Positions 16,870 through 24,359 of a stretch of DNA of 64,000 nt are shown in pieces; position 1 is the stretch's first letter, and every line of letters starts with the position of its first letter. The DNA is taken from positions 1 to 64,000 of the forward strand of contig DATMYR010000078.1 in the NCBI GenBank assembly GCA_035560815.1, in the 5' to 3' direction. A model generated the notes under the pieces. That model was not told where the DNA came from and did not search any database. It saw only the letters and a list, made by a program, of their open reading frames with translations. The position numbers were made by a program, and so were the translations under genes. Source of the stretch: UBA5314 sp035560815. GTDB taxonomy: Bacteria > Bacillota > Syntrophomonadia > Syntrophomonadales > Syntrophomonadaceae.

Positions 16870-17877
16870 TTACGCCTCCAGGTTGCAAGCCCGCTGGCTG
16901 TCCATCTGGCGGTAATAGCCATCCCCAAGAAAGAGGGCTAATTCTTTCAGCGCTCGCCGGGCTGAATTGTCCGGGAGATGGTTGAGCACTTCCATGCTCT
17001 GGTTCAGAAAACCAGATGCCCAGCGCAGGCTTTTTTCCAGGGCACAGCTATCCTCCAGGACCTGAAGAATGCGAGGCAGGTCCTCCACCCGTGGGGTTCC
17101 ATCCCGAAGCAGATTGCACATCCGTTGCGAATGCTCCGGGTCTTCCAATGCCAATAGCACTGGCAAGGTAATGTTCCCTTCCAGTAAATCGCCGCCCACC
17201 GGTTTGCCTAGTTCCTTGCTATCAGCGGCAAAGTCCAGAACATCATCAATGATCTGGTAAGCATAACCAAGGCACAGGCCGTACTGTTCTAAAATTTTTC
17301 CCTGTTCGCCTGGTAGATTACTGGTCAGCGACCCGACGCGGCAGGCGGAAGCAAACAAACAGGCGGTTTTGGCAAAAGTTTTTTCAAAATATTCTTCCTG
17401 GCTAACCACCAGGCTGTGTGCCTGAATGAGCTGTTTTATCTCCCCACTGCACATAATTTTGATGGCCCCGGCGAGACATTCCATAATCTCCCGGCACTCC
17501 AGGCGGCTAATCAGGTGGAAAGCACTGGCAAAGAGATAATCGCCAGCCAATACACTGATCTTTTCTCCCCATCGGGCATTGAGACTTTCTTTACCCCGCC
17601 TAAGGGGGGAATGATCGATCACATCATCATGAACCAGCGAAGCCAGGTGAATTAGCTCCACCGCCACAGCCGCATCTCTCAGCATTAATGGATCGGAATC
17701 TTGTAAGGATGCGCAGAGGTAAACCAAACGGGGTCGTAACAGTTTGCCCCGGGATTCCATCAATGAGCCAATAACCCGGTCAATTTCCTCGTGCTCAGAA
17801 TGGAGAATATCTTGGAGACGGTTGACTACCATTTCTTCGGGGAAAAAATGCAGCTTTACGGCAGAATCGTTGGACAT
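16870..17877 (-). CDS. Polyprenyl diphosphate synthase (trans-isoprenyl)
   Basis: This 335-residue protein has both Asp-rich motifs of all-trans prenyl synthases: LVHDDVIDHSPLRRG (first Asp motif, in the DDxxD position as DDVID) and YQIIDDVLDFAADSKELGKP (second motif), plus ESRGKLLRPRLVYL for substrate binding. It condenses isopentenyl diphosphate with allylic diphosphates. Residues before the first motif are small and aliphatic (VELIHLASL), consistent with a long-chain product, but chain length cannot be fixed by eye. Downstream is the DUF2600 terpene synthase, one base away. It may also serve menaquinone side-chain synthesis; no men or ubi genes are nearby. Confidence 0.88.
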   Translation of the reverse strand: MSNDSAVKLHFFPEEMVVNRLQDILHSEHEEIDRVIGSLMESRGKLLRPRLVYLCASLQDSDPLMLRDAAVAVELIHLASLVHDDVIDHSPLRRGKESLNARWGEKISVLAGDYLFASAFHLISRLECREIMECLAGAIKIMCSGEIKQLIQAHSLVVSQEEYFEKTFAKTACLFASACRVGSLTSNLPGEQGKILEQYGLCLGYAYQIIDDVLDFAADSKELGKPVGGDLLEGNITLPVLLALEDPEHSQRMCNLLRDGTPRVEDLPRILQVLEDSCALEKSLRWASGFLNQSMEVLNHLPDNSARRALKELALFLGDGYYRQMDSQRACNLEA

Positions 17878-17934
17878 GGCAGAACACTCCCTTGCTGCTC
17901 GTTTTCCCTGTAGTCTGCCCTTTCCCTTTACAGA

Positions 17935-18675
17935 TCATACCTTCCCACCCAGGAGTTTCTTTTTTACTTCCTGATGGGCATAGTTTTCAATTTCGTCATC
18001 CAGGCGATCCCCCCGGTCGACACCCCGGCGGGAGCACATGACATCGATAAAATAATCAGCCAGGACAGGGTTTTTGGGCAATAAGGGGCCGTGCAGGTAG
18101 CTGCCGATCAGGTTATGATATTTGAGACCTTCACCGCCATCCTTGCCATTGTTCCCAAAGCCTTTCAACACCCGTCCCAGGGGCTGCAAATTTTTATCCT
18201 CGAAATAGGTGCGGCCTCCATGGTTTTCAAAGCCCACAACACTGGTTTGGCTATCTCCCAGGGTTGATTCGATGACAATATTCCCGATCAGGCGTCCTTT
18301 TTCGCTCTCGGTATGAAATTGAAACAGCCCCAGCCCGTCAAACTTTTGTCCGTCCGGAGAACGGTAATAGGCTCCCAAGAGCTGGTAGGCTCCGCAAATA
18401 GCCAAAACCGGCAGGCCGTCTTTGACTGCAGCCATGATGCGGTCAGATTTGTTGAGCAAATCCTGATACACCAATCCCTGCTCCCGGTCTGATCCTCCCC
18501 CCATAAACAGGAAATCAACCTCATTGTAATCCAGGTTCTCACCCAGACCAATGGGCTTAATCCGGGCGGCATGTCCGTACCATTCCAGGCGTTTTTGCAG
18601 ACAAATAAGGTTGCCCCGATCTCCGTAAAGGTTCATGAGATCGGGGTACATGTGAATGATCGTAAAGAGAGCCAT
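17935..18675 (-). CDS. gatD: Lipid II isoglutaminyl synthase glutaminase subunit GatD
   Basis: This 246-residue class I glutamine amidotransferase has the CobB/CobQ-like GATase fold. The nucleophilic Cys is in VLAICGAYQLLG, the catalytic His in SYLHGPLLPKNP, and MYPDLMNLYGDRGN at the N-terminus is characteristic of GatD. It supplies ammonia from glutamine to MurT for amidation of D-glutamate in lipid II. It follows murT by 19 bp on the same strand with an AGGGAGG ribosome site. The partner order murT-gatD is the usual one in Firmicutes and Actinobacteria. Confidence 0.92.
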   Translation of the reverse strand: MALFTIIHMYPDLMNLYGDRGNLICLQKRLEWYGHAARIKPIGLGENLDYNEVDFLFMGGGSDREQGLVYQDLLNKSDRIMAAVKDGLPVLAICGAYQLLGAYYRSPDGQKFDGLGLFQFHTESEKGRLIGNIVIESTLGDSQTSVVGFENHGGRTYFEDKNLQPLGRVLKGFGNNGKDGGEGLKYHNLIGSYLHGPLLPKNPVLADYFIDVMCSRRGVDRGDRLDDEIENYAHQEVKKKLLGGKV

Positions 18676-18694
18676 AAAACACCTCCCTGATTCC

Positions 18695-20080
18695 CTATGG
18701 TGAAGCCTTCGATCTTCGAGGCGCAGCAGACGGCTGCTTTCGCTCCAATCCGGCTATTATCTTTCGAGCCGGGAACAGTGCAGTATAGGTGCACAAAATG
18801 AAGCTGGTATCACCGCTGCCTGCAATGGTTGCCTCTATCCCCCGCTCCAAGCTGGGAATGATGCGAAGCTTCCCAGTATCCAAACCGGCATACTTGGCTC
18901 GGATGGCGATGTCTCCACTGCGCTGTCCGGAACAGACCATCATGGTGATGTCGGTACTGGACCTGCCCAGCATTTCCACATCCGCATCCCAAATCCAGGA
19001 GATATCCCTCCCGTCGGCGGCATTGTCGTTAAGGGCAAAAAACAGGTTTTTGCGTCCAGGCCGGTTAAGCAGGGTTGCGAGACTCTGGTTGAGCCCGGCC
19101 GGATTTTTGACCAAAACCAGCAGGCAATCCCGACCGCCAATGCAGAATTGCTCCATGCGGCCGGCCTGCGGCTTATAGGAAGCCAAAGCTCGCTGGATAG
19201 TCCCCTCCGGGACGCCCAAAATGCTGCCCAGGGAGTAGGCGGCCAGAAGATTGTAGCCATTATAAAATCCCTGGTATTGGCTTTCGATACAGGTCTTGCC
19301 GACCATGAACTCCACCAGAGGCTCCATCTGTAAGTCAGATGCCATAAATTCCGGTGCGGGGTTCTGCTGGCCGCAGCCCGGACAGTGAAATTGTCCCAGC
19401 TGGGCATAATGAAAGCGCTGATAAACCAACTCGCTGCCGCAAAGCAGACAGTATCGTCCCTCTCGGCTGTCCAAGTTTTCAAAGGCGTCGTAGCGGGTGG
19501 GAGCAAAGCCATAAAAATGACAGGTAAGTCCGCTATTTCGAAAGGGGGCGCTCAGTGGATCATCGGCGTTCAAAACCATATCCAGTGGATGTTTCTTGAC
19601 AGCTTTTATAATCAGGCCAATGGTAGTATCAAGTTCTCCATAGCGGTCCAACTGATCGCGGAAAAAATTCGTGACGACCATGATGTGAGCTGGAACCTCT
19701 TCCAACAATAAAGGTACATTGGCCTCATCGGTCTCTAGCAATGCATAGTCGAAATTCTGCCGTCCCCACATTCGGGCCGACCTGATAAAAGCGGTGGTAA
19801 TACCGGACATCATATTCGCCCCAGCCTGATTGTGAACCAGGCGACTGCCCCGAGCACGGAGTATGCATGCGATAAGATTACTGGTGGTAGTCTTGCCATT
19901 GGTGCCGGTAACCAGAACCGTCTTTTGACGAACCTGGACAGCCAGGTCTTTTAATATGCCCGGATATATCCAGCGGGCTACCCGCCCCGGAAAATCCGTC
20001 CCCTGGTTGCCCAACAGCCGGCTTAAAATCATAGCCAGCTTGCCAGCTATGATAGCCAGAATAAGGCGCAATTTCTTCAT
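18695..20080 (-). CDS. murT: Lipid II isoglutaminyl synthase subunit MurT
   Basis: This 461-residue Mur-ligase-like protein has the ATP-binding VLVTGTNGKTTTSNL and a C-terminal DUF1727 domain. A Cys4 zinc-ribbon insert, CLLCGS...CPGCGQ (around residues 200-230), is typical of MurT. Together with GatD it converts the alpha-carboxyl of D-iso-Glu in lipid II to an amide, using ATP and ammonia. An N-terminal hydrophobic stretch (LILAIIAGKLAMILSRLLG) may associate it with the membrane. It heads a two-gene unit with gatD. Confidence 0.92.
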   Translation of the reverse strand: MKKLRLILAIIAGKLAMILSRLLGNQGTDFPGRVARWIYPGILKDLAVQVRQKTVLVTGTNGKTTTSNLIACILRARGSRLVHNQAGANMMSGITTAFIRSARMWGRQNFDYALLETDEANVPLLLEEVPAHIMVVTNFFRDQLDRYGELDTTIGLIIKAVKKHPLDMVLNADDPLSAPFRNSGLTCHFYGFAPTRYDAFENLDSREGRYCLLCGSELVYQRFHYAQLGQFHCPGCGQQNPAPEFMASDLQMEPLVEFMVGKTCIESQYQGFYNGYNLLAAYSLGSILGVPEGTIQRALASYKPQAGRMEQFCIGGRDCLLVLVKNPAGLNQSLATLLNRPGRKNLFFALNDNAADGRDISWIWDADVEMLGRSSTDITMMVCSGQRSGDIAIRAKYAGLDTGKLRIIPSLERGIEATIAGSGDTSFILCTYTALFPARKIIAGLERKQPSAAPRRSKASP

Positions 20081-20161
20081 TTCTGCATCCTGCTCCCCTG
20101 TCCCTTATATCATAAACGATCACAAACTTGACTCGTATCGTTATGCCTGGTCTTTATCAAT

Positions 20162-20188
20162 AAAAAAGGACCTGCTGGTTACAGGCCC
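20162..20188 (-). terminator. Terminator of the GT4 glycosyltransferase gene
   Basis: On the minus strand GGGCCTG pairs with CAGGTCC (one wobble) and is followed by TTTTTTATT. It lies just past the stop codon at 20201. Confidence 0.75.
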
Positions 20189-20200
20189 TGCTCCTGAAAG

Positions 20201-21391
20201 CTATAAAGCCATCCAGGAGGAACTTGCCTCAGTTCTGGTGCGGCGCGGCTGCTCTCTTTGACACAATTCCATATACAGTGATTCCATGCTGGCAGCCATA
20301 TTCACAGCGGAAAGAGTGTTGGCTTTGCGTAAAGCATTGGATTGGTAGTAATTATAAACATCAGGTTTGGCCAGGACCTGGCATATAGCCTGGCTGAAAT
20401 CTTCAACCCGGCATTCTGTGAGAATACCATCAACTCCGCTTTCTACCATATCCTGAACCCCGCAAGCCCGCACCGCCACCACTGGTAAACCGCAGGCCAT
20501 AGCCTCGAGCAGAACCAGTCCCTGCGTCTCCGTCATAGAAGAAAAAACAAATAAATCGGCAGAGTAATAGGCATGAACCAGGGTCTCAAAAGGCAATGCT
20601 CCGGTGAATATTACGTCATCCTCCAACCCCATCTCCCGAGTCATGGTCTTCAGGGGTTGTTCCAAGGGACCGCGAGCAACCAGGACCAATACCGTATCCG
20701 GCCTGTGAGTGTGTACAGCCGCAAAAGATTCTATGAGAAATTCCAGATTCTTTTCCCGGGTCAGGCGGCCCACAAACAGGAGAATTTTTTTATCAAGACC
20801 GATGCCGTATTGATTGTGCAGCCATTTGTCGTCACCCCGGGCGAATTTCTCCAGGGATACCCCAGTGGGAATTACGGAAATGGGCCTATTCACTAAATTG
20901 GACTGTAATACCTCTTGGATTTCAGCGCAGGGAACCACCACGTGATCACAATGATTGCAGAATTTTATACTGTATTTTACCGTCATCTCCCGGGCCAGAT
21001 CCTGGGCGACCGGAACGTAATGAGCATATTGATCATAAAGGGTATGATAGGTGAAGACCAGGGGCAGCTGGAATTTGTTGGCATAGCGTAGACCCACCCT
21101 CCCCATGGTGAAAGGTGATTGGACATGAATGAGGTCTAGCTTCAAATGTTTGATCAAGCTGCTGAGGCCTGGAAGCACAGGAATGGCCAGTGCAAAATCA
21201 GGATTGGTGGGGGAAGGCACCGACATAAACCGGTGAACGCCCTCCTCCTCTTCAATATAATTGGGGTAAGAAGGAGCAAAGATGTATATTTCATGTCCCT
21301 TGCGGTTCAATTCTTCTTTAAACGTTAAAATTGAAGTTACTACACCGCTCTGATAGGGCTTATAACTGTCGGAGAATACGCCAATTCTCAC
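20201..21391 (-). CDS. GT4-family glycosyltransferase
   Basis: This 396-residue GT-B glycosyltransferase has the N-terminal acceptor motif RIGVFSDSYKPYQSGVVTSI and a donor-binding domain with VGRLTREKNLEFLI, the loop FTGALP and the acidic E-x7-E signature in SSMTETQGLVLLEAMACGLPVV. Similarity of layout is greatest to diacylglycerol glucosyltransferases and phosphatidylinositol-type mannosyltransferases, so a membrane glycolipid is a reasonable guess but unproven. The start is GTG at 21391, eight bases after AAAGGAGG; the longer frame begins inside that ribosome site. It is an independent gene next to the cell-wall amidation pair. Confidence 0.88.
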   Translation of the reverse strand: MRIGVFSDSYKPYQSGVVTSILTFKEELNRKGHEIYIFAPSYPNYIEEEEGVHRFMSVPSPTNPDFALAIPVLPGLSSLIKHLKLDLIHVQSPFTMGRVGLRYANKFQLPLVFTYHTLYDQYAHYVPVAQDLAREMTVKYSIKFCNHCDHVVVPCAEIQEVLQSNLVNRPISVIPTGVSLEKFARGDDKWLHNQYGIGLDKKILLFVGRLTREKNLEFLIESFAAVHTHRPDTVLVLVARGPLEQPLKTMTREMGLEDDVIFTGALPFETLVHAYYSADLFVFSSMTETQGLVLLEAMACGLPVVAVRACGVQDMVESGVDGILTECRVEDFSQAICQVLAKPDVYNYYQSNALRKANTLSAVNMAASMESLYMELCQREQPRRTRTEASSSWMAL

Positions 21392-21515
21392 CTGGAGCAC
21401 CTCCTTTGGCCAGTAAACTCATGTCTAATATTAAGCATATTTCGCTGATTTGGCAAGTTAACCCACAAGCCCTGATGAGCCCTGTGGGAATCAGGAGGAC
21501 CTTCTATCTGCTTTT

Positions 21516-21980
21516 CTAATGGTCGTAGAACTCATGTCCGGCAATATCAACAGCCTCCCCGGGCACTGCTATGTTGGCCTGAGATAGAGATTCTTCCTCC
21601 ACCGGTCGATGATAGGAAAGCTGATGAGAATTTGCACACCCGGCACATAAACTCGTGTTAACCAGGGCTTCCAGGCGAGCCGCTTCGATAGGTTGCCCGC
21701 ACTCCTGGCATATGCCATACTGTCCCTGCTGATACCTGTTCAATGCGTCACTAACCTTTTCCAACTCATACTCCAGCATTTCCAGAAGACCGTGCTCCTT
21801 CTCTCTCTCATAAAGCTCTGAAGCTGTATCAGCCGGATGCTGGTCGTAGAGCGACAGTTCATCAGCCGCCATGGTCTGATAGGACAAGAGGTTTTCCTGT
21901 TTATGGCGAATCATGCCTTCAATTTCTGCTTTTCTAGCTTGCAGCCGTGCTAGATCTTCCACCCGAACCACCTCATTCAT
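21516..21980 (-). CDS. TraR/DksA-type zinc-finger protein (YteA-like)
   Basis: This 154-residue protein has an N-terminal coiled-coil-like half (LARLQARKAEIEGMIRHKQEN) and a C-terminal C4 zinc finger CQECGQPIEAARLEALVNTSLCAGC. This is the DksA/TraR architecture; the length and Firmicutes context are those of YteA-type proteins linked to sporulation. The acidic tip residues needed by E. coli DksA are not evident, so an RNA polymerase-binding role should not be assumed. The next gene on the strand is 19 bp upstream. Confidence 0.85.
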   Translation of the reverse strand: MNEVVRVEDLARLQARKAEIEGMIRHKQENLLSYQTMAADELSLYDQHPADTASELYEREKEHGLLEMLEYELEKVSDALNRYQQGQYGICQECGQPIEAARLEALVNTSLCAGCANSHQLSYHRPVEEESLSQANIAVPGEAVDIAGHEFYDH

Positions 21981-21999
21981 TCATTTTCGCTTATCTTAA

Positions 22000-22323
22000 C
22001 TAGGGACCGATTCTCATTTCGCTCCGGACAATATCCACCAGTTCAGCAATAAAATGTCCGATAACCGGTATATTTAGCATAATGATGTGTTGAAGAAAGT
22101 AGACAACCAGAGCCGCCAGAAACGTGAATCCAATGGCCATGCCAAAACCCCGGGCCAAACCTATCCAAAAATTAAGAAACAGGAGGCGGCGGGGTCGATG
22201 CAGCATTTCCACATATTCAGCAATACCCGTTTTTTCCATTTCCCGGGCAATATCATCCAGGCGCCCCTTAATATGGGCCAGGGTTTTCTCTGGGTCTTCC
22301 TTGGGAATAGTCTGCTCCACCAT
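22000..22323 (-). CDS. DUF5665 membrane protein
   Basis: This 107-residue protein has a charged N-terminal helix followed by AEYVEMLHRPRRLLFLNFWIGLARGFGMAIGFT, a hydrophobic segment of about 20 residues, then a second amphipathic segment IMLNIPVIGHFIAELVDIV. The EYVE.L..PRRL...NF..G.ARG pattern is that of DUF5665, a widespread Clostridia family of unknown function. The ribosome site GGAGGG precedes the ATG. It lies just upstream of the DksA-like gene and is probably in the same transcript. The intervals 21392-21515 and 22324-22503 hold no recognisable gene. Confidence 0.75.
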   Translation of the reverse strand: MVEQTIPKEDPEKTLAHIKGRLDDIAREMEKTGIAEYVEMLHRPRRLLFLNFWIGLARGFGMAIGFTFLAALVVYFLQHIIMLNIPVIGHFIAELVDIVRSEMRIGP

Positions 22324-22503
22324 ATTCCCTCCACTATTATTATACCGGTATGCAAATTTCCCATACCTGCAAATATAGTGTCTACTCTAAACCACGTATT
22401 ACTCGTATGGTAATTATTAGTAGAATCAAGCCAAGAATTGAGTAATACTCATTTATACAGAATCTAACCGGCGATAAGGCAAAGAATTAGGGTCGGCAGT
22501 ATA

Positions 22504-23871
22504 CTAATTGTTCAGAGAATGGATGGGAGCAGGGATGCGCCCCTGACGGGCTATGAAGTCCGCTGATGAAAGATGGCTGACAGCCATGACCGGAGCTCGA
22601 CCGAGAAGCCCGCCAAATTCCACCCAATCCCCTTCTTTCTTTCCCGGGGCAGGTATGATGCGCACGGCTGTGGTTTTGCGATTGATCATACCAATGGCTG
22701 CTTCATCAGCAATAATAGCAGATATCGTTGATGAGGGAGTGCTGCCTGGTATAGCGATCATGTCCAGCCCCACGGAGCAAACACATGTCATCGCTTCCAG
22801 CTTGTCAATACCCAGGACGCCGGCTGCTACAGCAGCAATCATTCCAGCATCTTCGCTAACCGGAATAAAAGCACCCGAGAGTCCTCCTACAAACGAAGAA
22901 GCCATCGCTCCACCCTTTTTGACCGCGTCATTGAGCAGGGCCAGGGCGGCAGTGCTGCCATGAGCCCCCACTTGTTCCAAACCCATGGACTGTAATATTT
23001 CAGCTACGCTGTCCCCTACAGCCGGTGTGGGAGCTAGAGAAAGATCCACGATGCCGAAGGGCACACCCAGTCGTTGCGAAGCTACCCGGCCTACCAATTC
23101 CCCCATACGGGTGATTTTAAAAGCAGTGTTTTTAATGACATTGGCCAGGTGGCCAAAATCAGCCTGCGGGTGCTTGCGGACGGCATTCAGTACCACGCCG
23201 GGGCCGGATATTCCGATATGAATAGCGGATTCCGGCTCTCCCGGTCCATGAAAGGCTCCGGCCATGAAAGGATTGTCTTCTACAGCATTGCAGAAAACCA
23301 CCAGCTTGGCACAACCGATACCGTCCTTATCAGCTGTAAGGGCAGCAGTCCGCAGGATGACATCGCCCAGCAGAGCTACGGCATCCATATTAATTCCTGC
23401 TTTTGTGGTTCCCACATTGATGGAGGCACAAACTCGCTCAGTTAGGGCCAGGGCTTCGGGCAAAGCGGACAGCAAGGCTTGATCCCCTCGGGTAAATCCC
23501 TTGTGCACCAGGGCTGAAAATCCGCCCAGGAAATTAACCCCCACCTCCGCAGCGGCTTGATCCAGATGACGGGCTATGGTTATCATGGCCTCGGCGTCCA
23601 ATCCATCTGCAACCATCGACACTGGCGTTATCGAAATCCGTTTATTGATAATCGGAATGCCATATTCCTTTTCGATGTCCTCCCCAACTTGAACCAGCCT
23701 GTGTGCCTGGCGTTTTATCTTCTCACAGATACGCCGGCCTGTCTCCTCCCCTGTATCAGCCCGGCAATCCTGAATGTTTATGCCCATAGTGATCGTCCTG
23801 ATATCCAGATTTTCCGATTGTACCATACGAACCGTTTCTATAACCTCATCCTTACTAATACTGAAATGCAC
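22504..23871 (-). CDS. UPF0210 / PFL family protein
   Basis: This 455-residue protein matches the UPF0210 (DUF711, PFL-like) family: an N-terminal TVRMVQSENLDIRTITMGIN, NKRISITPVSMVADG, GVNFLGGFSALVHKG and a Gly/Ala-rich C-terminus with VCSVGLDMIAIPG. The family has a fold related to pyruvate formate-lyase, but its reaction is unknown. GTG at 23871 has AGGGGGTG upstream. It follows the ACT-domain gene, an arrangement repeated across Firmicutes and archaea, which suggests that the ACT protein senses an effector for it. Confidence 0.9.
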   Translation of the reverse strand: MHFSISKDEVIETVRMVQSENLDIRTITMGINIQDCRADTGEETGRRICEKIKRQAHRLVQVGEDIEKEYGIPIINKRISITPVSMVADGLDAEAMITIARHLDQAAAEVGVNFLGGFSALVHKGFTRGDQALLSALPEALALTERVCASINVGTTKAGINMDAVALLGDVILRTAALTADKDGIGCAKLVVFCNAVEDNPFMAGAFHGPGEPESAIHIGISGPGVVLNAVRKHPQADFGHLANVIKNTAFKITRMGELVGRVASQRLGVPFGIVDLSLAPTPAVGDSVAEILQSMGLEQVGAHGSTAALALLNDAVKKGGAMASSFVGGLSGAFIPVSEDAGMIAAVAAGVLGIDKLEAMTCVCSVGLDMIAIPGSTPSSTISAIIADEAAIGMINRKTTAVRIIPAPGKKEGDWVEFGGLLGRAPVMAVSHLSSADFIARQGRIPAPIHSLNN

Positions 23872-24037
23872 GACGGCACCCCCTCATCCTATTTCCCTCG
23901 CTTGTTTACTTCCCTGATGCTGTGTATGGAAAACAGGAAAGCCCAGCCGAATGGTCGGGCCTTCTCCTCGCTTGTCATAAGCTCTTTTACTCTGAATGGA
24001 AGCCGCAGCACTCCTGATGCGCCTGGTAAGCACCTGC

Positions 24038-24319
24038 CTAGATCCTGTGCATATATTTAAAAATATCTTCGTGCTGAACATTGACTTCCAGGCCCAGGTC
24101 TAAACCTTTCTCTTTTAAACGGTGAGTAAGCTCCGATAAATCCACCCGGGTCTGACTGCTGTCTACAACCATAACCATGGTAAAAAAGCCCTGTAAAATG
24201 GTTTGACTGATATCCAGGATATTTACTTCAGCTTCGGCTAGAATATTGGCTATACCGGCAATAATGCCCACCCGGTCGTAGCCCAAAACCGTGATAATAA
24301 GACGTTTTCCTTCTTCCAA
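24038..24319 (-). CDS. ACT-domain protein (UPF0237 family)
   Basis: This 93-residue protein is essentially one ACT domain: LIITVLGYDRVGIIAGIANILAEAEVNILDISQTI, the usual beta-alpha-beta start, then FTMVMVVDSS and a C-terminal helix. ACT domains bind small ligands, often amino acids. A TTG start at 24319 follows GGAGGAG by seven bases. It probably forms a unit with the UPF0210 gene 166 bp downstream. A GC-rich imperfect stem-loop lies in the gap between them (around 23940-23975) and might tune the two levels. Confidence 0.88.
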   Translation of the reverse strand: MEEGKRLIITVLGYDRVGIIAGIANILAEAEVNILDISQTILQGFFTMVMVVDSSQTRVDLSELTHRLKEKGLDLGLEVNVQHEDIFKYMHRI

Positions 24320-24359
24320 GGGAGCTCTCCTCCTCCGCAGTTTATAGATTTTTTCTCTA

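Noticed and set aside
22384..22503. Possible third, degenerate MITE copy (GAGTAATACT and AACCGGCGATAAGG blocks)
   Set aside because: Only short matches to copies A and B are found and no recognisable CTAGTACTCTGT ends, so similarity may be chance.
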